NCBI GenBank assembly: GCA_947451735.1
Contig: CANGAY010000002.1
Coordinates: forward strand, 1 to 14,966
Length of the DNA: 14,966 bases
DNA from: Actinomycetota bacterium
Lineage (GTDB): Bacteria; Actinomycetota; Thermoleophilia; Miltoncostaeales; Miltoncostaeaceae
Direction: 5' to 3'
How positions within the stretch are numbered: position 1 is the stretch's first letter; every line of letters starts with the position of its first letter. Both the position numbers and the translations under genes were made by a program. The notes beneath the pieces are model-generated. The model had not been told where the DNA came from, ran no database searches, and was given only the letters and a program-made list of their open reading frames with translations. This document shows positions 7,417 through 14,966 of the stretch, in pieces.

Positions 7417-8124
7417 GTGATCGCCTCGTTCGAGCGACGCTTCATCGTCGAGATCCTCGGCACATTCGGATTCCTGTTCATCGCCTTCTCGGGCGTGGCC
7501 CTGTCGGTGCTCAATCCCACCGCCATCGGCTCGGTGGGCGTTGCCGCTGGCTTCGGTCTTGGCCTCGGCCTCATGATCTTCGCGTTCGGCCACATCTCCG
7601 GTGGGCACTTCAACCCAGCCGTGTCACTGGGCCTCGCCATCGGCGGCGCGTTCCCCTGGCGTGAGGTGCTGGGTTACTGGCTGGCCCAGATCGTGGGCGC
7701 ATGCGGCGCGGTGGCCGCTGCCCTCGCCCTGTACGGCGACAAGGTGCGTGACGCCATGGTCAACGCGCCGGCCGACGGCGTGGGCAACGGCACGGCCCTG
7801 GTGATCGAGATCATCATCACCGCGCTGTTCCTCATCGTCATCAGCTCGGTTGCCACCGACGACTCGCCATGGAGCGGCGCCTTCGCACCGGTGGCCATCG
7901 GCGGCTTCATCTTCATCGCGCTCGCGGTGGCCGGCCCCATTGACGGTGGCTCGTACAACCCCGCCCGCGCCATCGCCCCGGCGCTGTTCGCCGGCGAGGG
8001 GTCGAGCCTGTGGATCTACATCGTCGGCCCGCTCGTGGGTGGCCTGCTGGGCGGACTCATCTACGCCCTGGTGCGCCTGCGCCCGGTCAACGATGAGGTG
8101 GAGGAGCTCACCGCGGACGCCTGA
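7417..8124 (+). CDS. Aquaporin/MIP-family channel
   Basis: Inner-membrane channel of the major intrinsic protein family, 235 residues with the six-helix, two half-helix hourglass pattern. Both pore motifs are present: GHISGGHFNPAVS (NPA at 66-68) and GGSYNPARA (NPA at 181-183, filter Arg184). Aligning by eye with E. coli AqpZ, the selectivity-filter Phe is kept (about residue 46), the filter His is replaced by Leu (about 169) and the filter Thr by Gly (about 178). That is neither the classical water-channel set nor the GlpF set, so the solute is open; water, small neutral solutes or peroxide are possible. The start is GTG at 7417, with AAGGAG eight bases upstream; the open frame continues further 5' (to 7327) without a ribosome-binding site. 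The gene converges on katG across a palindromic terminator. Confidence 0.9.
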   Translation: MIASFERRFIVEILGTFGFLFIAFSGVALSVLNPTAIGSVGVAAGFGLGLGLMIFAFGHISGGHFNPAVSLGLAIGGAFPWREVLGYWLAQIVGACGAVAAALALYGDKVRDAMVNAPADGVGNGTALVIEIIITALFLIVISSVATDDSPWSGAFAPVAIGGFIFIALAVAGPIDGGSYNPARAIAPALFAGEGSSLWIYIVGPLVGGLLGGLIYALVRLRPVNDEVEELTADA

Positions 8125-8133
8125 TGCCGCTGA

Positions 8134-8161
8134 GCCCCGGGGTGGCATGCCACCCCGGGGC
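8134..8161. terminator. 28-bp perfect palindrome, bidirectional terminator
   Basis: A perfect self-complementary sequence (left arm GCCCCGGGGTGG, centre GCATGC) lies nine bases after the aquaporin stop and 11 bases after the katG stop on the other strand. It would fold into a 12-bp stem with a four-base loop in either transcript, so it most likely ends both. Confidence 0.75.
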
Positions 8162-8172
8162 ATCCGGCCTGA

Positions 8173-10356
<2,184 letters not shown>

Positions 10357-10381
10357 TCAGATGTGACTCGGGTACTCCGCC

Positions 10382-10410
10382 ATCCTCGCGGGGAATGGCC
10401 ACCCGATCAA
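10382..10410 (-). promoter_or_regulatory. Weak promoter candidate for katG
   Basis: In the response regulator-katG gap the minus strand reads TTGATC (10410-10405), a 17-base spacer, then GAGGAT (10387-10382). The -35 is reasonable, the -10 poor (A2, A5, T6 only). The spacing suits transcription of katG, but the match could be chance, and katG could also be read from the response regulator promoter. Confidence 0.2.
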
Positions 10411-10431
10411 TGCCCTACGGCCGGGGATGTG

Positions 10432-11145
10432 TCAGTCGGACGACCCGCCGGGGGTGGGATCGAACCGGTAACCCACGCCGTAGTGGGTGATGACGAAGGC
10501 CACGTCGGGAATGGCGGCCTTCAGTTTCTGGCGGAGTTTGCGCACGAACACGTCCACCGAGCGGTCGCCGGCCATCATCTCGTAGCCCCAGGCCTCGCGA
10601 TAGATCTTGTTGCGGGCCAGTGGCTTGCCCGCCGCCTTGGCCAGCACCAGCAGCACCTGGAACTCGCGGGGGGTGAGCCCCACGCTCTGGCCGCCGGCGA
10701 ATGCCTGCACCTGGTCGGGGTCGATGGTGAGGCCCTCCACCTCGATGGGCACGTCCGACCCGCGTGCGCGGTCCTTGTCGCGGCGGCGCAGGTGCGCGGA
10801 CACGCGGGCCACCATCTCCTTCATCGAGAAGGGCTTGGTCACGTAGTCGTCGGCGCCGATGTCGAGCCCGTGCACGCGGTCGTGCTCGCTGGTACGCGCG
10901 CTGCACATGATCACCGGTACGTCCGGGTCGTCGGCGCGCACCTCCTCGGTGAACCGCCAGCCGTCCATCTGCGGCAGCATCAGGTCGAGAATGACCAGAT
11001 CGGGGCGCTCGCGCCGGAACAGGCGCAGGCCCGTGCCGCCATCGGCCGCCTGCAGCGTGCGGTACCCGGCCCGGCCCAGGTGGTAGGCGAGGGAGTCGGA
11101 GATTGCCGCGTCGTCCTCGACGATGAGCACCGTCTGCGTCGTCAT
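10432..11145 (-). CDS. OmpR/PhoB-family response regulator, orphan in this window
   Basis: Cytoplasmic two-component transcription factor of 237 residues. The receiver domain (1-120) has the acidic pair Asp11/Asp12, phosphoacceptor Asp54 (ILDLMLP), Ser82 and Lys104 (TKPFS), so it should be phosphorylatable. The C-terminal winged-helix domain (about 133-232) shows the family pattern LTPREFQVLLVLA, then RSVDVFVRKLRQKL and the terminal hairpin THYGVGYRF. No histidine kinase is encoded on either side: downstream is katG, and upstream, divergently, is a membrane Ser/Thr kinase. It may be partnered from elsewhere or be a target of the neighbouring kinase (inference). The ATG at 11145 has no clear ribosome-binding site, and a promoter-like -10 lies only about seven bases upstream, which suggests a leaderless mRNA. 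Confidence 0.93.
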   Translation of the reverse strand: MTTQTVLIVEDDAAISDSLAYHLGRAGYRTLQAADGGTGLRLFRRERPDLVILDLMLPQMDGWRFTEEVRADDPDVPVIMCSARTSEHDRVHGLDIGADDYVTKPFSMKEMVARVSAHLRRRDKDRARGSDVPIEVEGLTIDPDQVQAFAGGQSVGLTPREFQVLLVLAKAAGKPLARNKIYREAWGYEMMAGDRSVDVFVRKLRQKLKAAIPDVAFVITHYGVGYRFDPTPGGSSD

Positions 11146-11152
11146 CCGGGCG

Positions 11153-11179
11153 ACCGTACCAGCGTGGTCACGCGTGCAA
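11153..11179 (-). promoter_or_regulatory. Possible leaderless promoter of the response regulator with a dyad in the spacer
   Basis: On the minus strand TTGCAC (11179-11174) and TACGGT (11158-11153) flank a spacer of only 15 bases, shorter than usual. The spacer contains the inverted repeat GCGTG-GT-CACGC (11162-11173). Transcription would begin at or next to the ATG at 11145. Binding of a dimeric regulator to the dyad could control this gene and perhaps the divergent kinase, but no direct evidence is visible. Confidence 0.3.
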
Positions 11180-11231
11180 TCGTTATGTGGCAGGTGCCGC
11201 CGGGCCGGACCGCGAAAACCGGGGCGTGGCC

Positions 11232-12911
11232 GTGGCCGGTGACATCGTCTCAGGACGCTACGTATTGGATCAGCCCATCGGCAGCGGGGGCATGGCCACG
11301 GTGTGGCGCGCCCGTGACCAGGTGACCGGCGAGAACGTGGCCCTCAAGCGCATGCACGCGCGCGTGCAGGACGATCCCGACCTGATCGAGCGGTTCAGGC
11401 GCGAGGCGCAGGCCGTGTCGCGGCTCTCGCACCCCGCCATCGTGCGCCTGCTCGACGAGGGGCAGGACGACGACGGCCCCTACATCGTGTTCGAACTGGT
11501 GGAGGGCACCAACCTCAAGGCGCTCATCCGCGACAAGGGCCCGTTGCCGCCCGAGACCGCGGCGTCGGTGGCGAGCCAGGTGGCCCGGGGGCTCGAGCTG
11601 GCGCACCGCCAGGGCGTGATCCACCGCGACATCAAGAGCCACAACGTGCTGGTCACCGACGACGGCACGGCGAAGCTCACCGACTTCGGCATCGCCCGGC
11701 TGCTCGACGGCGATCAGGGCGGGCTCACCCGCACCGGCACGGTGCTCGGCACCAGTGACTACCTCGCCCCCGAGCAGGCACGTGGCCTCGCGGTGGACGG
11801 GCGAAGCGACGTGTACTCGCTGGGCATCGTGCTGTACGAGTGCCTCACGGGTGAGCTGCCGTTCCCGGCCGACACGCCCATGGGTGTGGCACAGCGTCAG
11901 GTGCGCGACCCGCTGCCCGACCCGCGTGCGGTCATGCCGACGGTGCCGCCCTATCTCGCCGCCGCCACGTTGCGTGCATGCGAGAAGGATCCGTCGGCGC
12001 GGTTTTCCACGGCACTCGAGATGTCGGACGCCCTGCTCGACGCCCCACAGGGCACCACCGGAGTGCTGCCGGTCGTGGCGCTGCCCGCCGACGACGAGGT
12101 GACCGGTGCGCTCGGCATCACGCCTGCCCCGGAGGACGAGGACGGGGCCACCAGCGTGCGTCAGGCCGCGGTGGTGGTGGCGCCACCGGCCGCTGCACCA
12201 CCACCCCCTGCTGCACCGCCGGCGGACGAGCCCCCGCACGACGCCGCGCCCGGCGATCCCGTGATCCACACGGCGGCGAAGAACCGCTCGCGCCGCCTGT
12301 GGCCCGGGTTCATGGCCGCGGGCCTCATCCTTGCCCTGGTCGTGGTGGGCGTGTTCATCGTGTGGGGTCGCGGCGGTGCGGGTGACCGTGTCGGCAACGG
12401 CGCCCCCGCCCCGGTGAAGGTCCCGGCGTCGGCCGCGGGCGGGTCGGGTGCCGCCACCGGCGACGTCACCACGCTCAAGCTTGCGTCGGTGAAGGACGTT
12501 GACCCGAGTGGCGACGGCCGCGAGATGCCCGCAGAGGTGCCGCTGGCCTACGACGGCAACGATCAGACCTTCTGGCGCACCGAGAAGTACGCCACCCCCG
12601 ACTTCGGCGGCGTGGGCAAGACCGGCGTGGGGCTCGAGCTGACGCTGCAGCAGCCGGCCGTGGCCACGCGCCTCGACATGATCACCAAGGGCACGGGCGG
12701 GGCCTTCGAGGTGCTCGCCGGGCCGCCGGGTGCCGATACCCGCGTGGTGGGCAAGGGCACGTTCACCAACGGTGCCCAGTCGGTTGACCTCACCCCGGGC
12801 GCGGCGTCCGACGTGTACACGCTGTGGATCACCGAGCCCCCGCCCAACGTCGATGGCGACGGCTACCGGGCGTACGTGGGCGAGATCTCGCTGCAGGGAA
12901 CCCCGGGCTGA
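11232..12911 (+). CDS. Transmembrane Ser/Thr protein kinase (PknB-like) with extracellular domain
   Basis: Eukaryotic-type signalling kinase, 559 residues from the GTG at 11232. The kinase domain (about 9-270) has glycine loop IGSGGMATV (16-24), ATP-anchoring Lys39 (VALK), Glu58 of helix C, catalytic loop HRDIKSHN with Asp133, DFG (151-153), a Thr/Ser-rich activation loop and APE (179-181). A Pro/Ala-rich cytoplasmic linker follows (about 275-345), then one membrane helix (360-379) and an outside domain (about 412-556). The domain contains YDGNDQTFWRTEKY and GVGLELTL and ends in YVGEISLQG, which looks like a discoidin/F5-8C-type sugar-binding beta-sandwich and not PASTA repeats. The start is uncertain: GTG codons at 11187 and 11226 are in frame, and only GGGG precedes 11232. 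The stop overlaps the next gene by one base. Confidence 0.9.
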   Translation: MAGDIVSGRYVLDQPIGSGGMATVWRARDQVTGENVALKRMHARVQDDPDLIERFRREAQAVSRLSHPAIVRLLDEGQDDDGPYIVFELVEGTNLKALIRDKGPLPPETAASVASQVARGLELAHRQGVIHRDIKSHNVLVTDDGTAKLTDFGIARLLDGDQGGLTRTGTVLGTSDYLAPEQARGLAVDGRSDVYSLGIVLYECLTGELPFPADTPMGVAQRQVRDPLPDPRAVMPTVPPYLAAATLRACEKDPSARFSTALEMSDALLDAPQGTTGVLPVVALPADDEVTGALGITPAPEDEDGATSVRQAAVVVAPPAAAPPPPAAPPADEPPHDAAPGDPVIHTAAKNRSRRLWPGFMAAGLILALVVVGVFIVWGRGGAGDRVGNGAPAPVKVPASAAGGSGAATGDVTTLKLASVKDVDPSGDGREMPAEVPLAYDGNDQTFWRTEKYATPDFGGVGKTGVGLELTLQQPAVATRLDMITKGTGGAFEVLAGPPGADTRVVGKGTFTNGAQSVDLTPGAASDVYTLWITEPPPNVDGDGYRAYVGEISLQGTPG

Positions 12912-13876
12912 TGGCCGGGCACGCGCCGCTCCCCACGGCGTGGGAGCAATCGCTGGCCGAGTTCGACGACCGCCTGTCGCGTCAGGGCTCACGCACCCGC
13001 GAGCTGGCGGCGTCGTCACGTGCGGGGTACGTGCGCGACTGCCGTCGCGTGGGCGCATGGCTGGCGGAGCGCGGGGTGGCGGCGCCGGGAGACATCACGC
13101 CATCCATGCTCGAGGCGGCCCTGCGCGAGATCGGCTGGGCACCGGCCACCCGCCGCCGTGCCCTCACGGCGCTGCGCGAGTGGCTGCGCCCCCTGTTCGA
13201 CCGCGGGCGCTCGCCGGCTGATCTCATCGACACTCCGCGTCCCCAGCGCACCCCCGTGCCGCGCCTGTCGCAGGATGACGCCGCCGCCATCGCCGACGCC
13301 GCCGCCCGCGCGGTTGACGATGCGCCGCCGCGATCCACCGCCCGTGCCCTGGCCATCCGCGACCGCGCCATCATCGAGGTGCTCTATGGCAGCGGTCTGC
13401 GCCGCCAGGAGGTGTGCGATCTGGTGCTGTCGTCGCTCGACTTCGAGAACGAGGTGCTGTCGGTCGTAGGCAAGGGCGGGTATGCCCGCACGGTGCCCAT
13501 GACCGAGCCGTGCGTGGACGCCCTGCGCGAGTGGCTCGACGAGGGTCGCCCCCGTCTGGCCGCCATGACCGGGCTCACGGCGGCAACGCGCGCGCGGGTG
13601 TTCCTGTCGCGCACCGGCGGCCCGCTCGACGGCGCCACCGTCTACCGCATCGTCAACAGCGCGCTGCAGGCGATGGGCCGAAGCGGCGGCCCGCACCTGC
13701 TGCGCCACGCAGCGGCCACGCACCTGCTGGAGGGCCCCGGCGGTGAGGGCGGCGCGCACCTTCGCGTGGTGCAGGAGTTCCTCGGCCACTCGAGCATCGC
13801 CACCACCGAGCGCTACACCGGCGTCACCACGCGCGCGCTGCAGGAGACGCTCAGGAAGGCGCACCCGCGCGGATGA
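12911..13876 (+). CDS. Tyrosine recombinase, XerC/XerD type (first copy)
   Basis: Site-specific recombinase of 321 residues, the usual Xer length. An N-terminal SAM-like core-binding domain (about 10-105) precedes the catalytic domain. All catalytic residues are visible: Arg164 (YGSGLRRQEV), Lys188 (GKGGYART), His262 and Arg265 (HLLRH), His293 (FLGHSS) and nucleophile Tyr302 (TTERYTGV). The C-terminus ends in KAHPRG, the AHPR tail shared by XerC/XerD. The ATG at 12911 shares one base with the kinase stop (TGATG), so translation is coupled; an open extension to 12824 lies within the kinase gene and is rejected. The next gene overlaps by four bases. Whether it is the XerC or the XerD equivalent cannot be decided by eye. 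Confidence 0.93.
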   Translation: MAGHAPLPTAWEQSLAEFDDRLSRQGSRTRELAASSRAGYVRDCRRVGAWLAERGVAAPGDITPSMLEAALREIGWAPATRRRALTALREWLRPLFDRGRSPADLIDTPRPQRTPVPRLSQDDAAAIADAAARAVDDAPPRSTARALAIRDRAIIEVLYGSGLRRQEVCDLVLSSLDFENEVLSVVGKGGYARTVPMTEPCVDALREWLDEGRPRLAAMTGLTAATRARVFLSRTGGPLDGATVYRIVNSALQAMGRSGGPHLLRHAAATHLLEGPGGEGGAHLRVVQEFLGHSSIATTERYTGVTTRALQETLRKAHPRG

Positions 13877-14916
13877 GCGTGCAGGTCGACCCGGAGGGCT
13901 TCCGGGCACTTGTCGCGGGCTTCCTGGCCACGCGCGGCAGCGCCAACACGCGCGCGGCATACGCGCGCGACCTGGTCATCCTGGGCACGGCCCTCGGTGT
14001 GCCGGATGGCGGTGAGGCGGGTCCGTCGTTCGGCGTGGAGGACGACCCTGCCGCGCGCCGGGCCGCCGAGCAGATGTCGCAGATCGCCCCGGGGTGGTGG
14101 CAGGACTGGCGCGACCATCTGGAGGGTCGCCAGAGCAGCCGGGCGCGCCGCGTGGCCGCCGTGCGTGCCTTCTGTCGCTGGTGGTCGCGCGCCCTGGCGC
14201 TGCCGAACCCAGTGCAGGATCTGCGTCCGCCGGCCGCCGCCGCTCGCACGCAGGAGGCGCTCGCCCGCGAGGTGTCTGCGCTCACCCCGGCCCAGATGCG
14301 TCGGCTCTGCGATGCCGCCGCCGCCATGCCCGGCCCGCTCGGCCTGCGCACGCACGCGCTCATCGAGGTGCTCTACGGCTGTGGCCTGCGCGCCACCGAG
14401 GCCGCGGGCCTCGACATGTCGGCCCTGCATCTGGACGACCCGGCCGACCCGTACGTGGTGGTGCTGGGCAAGGGCGACAAGCACCGCGCGGTCGCCGTTC
14501 CGGTGGTGGCCCGCGAGGTGCTCACGCGGTACCTGGCCACCGCGCGCCCCGAGCTGCGCGCCAACGACGTGACCCCACGCCCGGGCCAGCAGAAGCACCG
14601 GGACGCCGACGCCGTGTTCCTGGGCGCCCGGGGCCGTCGCATCGGCAGGAGCGACGTGTGGCGCGAGGTCAATCGCGCGGCCGACCGGGCCGGCCTGGTG
14701 TCGGAGGGCGTGCGGGTGTTCCCCCATGCGCTGCGTCACTCATGCGGCACCCATCTGGTGCAGGCGGGCGTGGACATCCGTTACGTGCAGGCGCACCTCG
14801 GCCACGCCAGCCCGGTGACCACCGAGGTGTACACCCACATCACGGCAAGCCACCTGCGCGACGACTTCGACCGCGCCCACCCAAGGGCGCGACGCACATC
14901 GGGCGCACAGCCGTGA
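13873..14916 (+). CDS. Tyrosine recombinase, XerC/XerD type (second copy)
   Basis: A second complete Xer-type recombinase, 347 residues. Catalytic residues are Arg173 (YGCGLRATEA), Lys200 (GKGDKHR), His285 and Arg288 (HALRHS), His311 (HLGHAS) and Tyr320 (TTEVYTHI). The ending DRAHPRARR is typical of XerC/XerD. It is longer than the first copy because of insertions: about 25 residues in the N-terminal domain (near 42-68, GVPDGGEAG onward) and a basic stretch around 230-245 (VTPRPGQQKHRD) before the VFLGARG strand. It starts with ATG overlapping the preceding stop (ATGA). The two copies differ clearly from each other, so this is a pair of distinct paralogues and not a recent duplication. Together they could form the heterotetramer that acts at dif. 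Confidence 0.93.
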   Translation: MSVQVDPEGFRALVAGFLATRGSANTRAAYARDLVILGTALGVPDGGEAGPSFGVEDDPAARRAAEQMSQIAPGWWQDWRDHLEGRQSSRARRVAAVRAFCRWWSRALALPNPVQDLRPPAAAARTQEALAREVSALTPAQMRRLCDAAAAMPGPLGLRTHALIEVLYGCGLRATEAAGLDMSALHLDDPADPYVVVLGKGDKHRAVAVPVVAREVLTRYLATARPELRANDVTPRPGQQKHRDADAVFLGARGRRIGRSDVWREVNRAADRAGLVSEGVRVFPHALRHSCGTHLVQAGVDIRYVQAHLGHASPVTTEVYTHITASHLRDDFDRAHPRARRTSGAQP

Positions 14917-14966
14917 CCTTGTTCGTACTCGCTCACCGTGGCTCAGCGTGACGACCCCGGCGGGAA

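Noticed and set aside
11250..13058. 602-codon minus-strand open frame opposite the kinase gene
   Set aside because: Low-complexity Arg/Gly/His composition with no recognisable motif; the plus strand encodes an intact kinase with all catalytic motifs.
12911..14916. The two recombinases as evidence of a phage or integrative element
   Set aside because: The proteins have Xer-type lengths and AHPR tails, base composition matches the neighbours, and no phage genes, attachment repeats or excisionase are present; the tRNA-Tyr is distant and intact.
14917..14966. Possible start of another plus-strand gene (GTG at 14938 or 14948)
   Set aside because: Too few codons remain before the window edge and no ribosome-binding site is evident.

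Overview
This is a roughly 70% GC chromosomal segment with long antisense shadow ORFs and frequent GTG starts. A transmembrane Ser/Thr kinase, compact operons with 1-4 base overlaps, and a vitamin B12 ECF importer with fused ATPases all point to an actinobacterium, possibly a deep-branching lineage such as Thermoleophilia. The lineage is an inference from gene style; no marker gene here settles it. I see no phage genes, insertion sequences, CRISPR arrays or long repeats.

Layout. (1) 54-2328, minus strand: a cobalamin riboswitch leads into a two-domain ECF ATPase and an ECF S component, with 4-base overlap; the T component is probably just outside the window. (2) 2325-5003, minus strand: a recognisable promoter, cytochrome c oxidase subunit II (CuA), subunit I (B-family-like), and an unassigned four-helix membrane protein whose stop codon lies in the 5' strand of the riboswitch. 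(3) 5057-7151: a short-N-terminus PdxH-like flavoprotein (minus) divergent from an aldehyde dehydrogenase (plus). (4) 7164-8161: a strong hairpin, tRNA-Tyr(GTA) on the minus strand with its own promoter, an aquaporin-family channel on the plus strand, and a perfect 28-bp palindrome that probably terminates both converging units. (5) 8173-11145, minus strand: an OmpR/PhoB-type response regulator with no kinase partner here, followed by full-length KatG. (6) 11232-14916, plus strand: a membrane Ser/Thr kinase with an extracellular beta-sandwich-like domain, then two intact tyrosine recombinases of XerC/XerD type, all overlapping by 1-4 bases and so probably one transcript.

How the parts work together. 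Region 1 is B12 uptake under B12 feedback. Region 2 is a terminal oxidase. KatG removes peroxide, and the neighbouring response regulator is a candidate controller. The most unusual arrangement is the kinase plus double-Xer operon, which suggests (inference only) a link between envelope-sensing phosphorylation and chromosome dimer resolution or another site-specific recombination. Most of the rest is ordinary metabolism. Several annotated starts need correction, notably the ECF ATPase, whose longest reading frame would begin inside the riboswitch.
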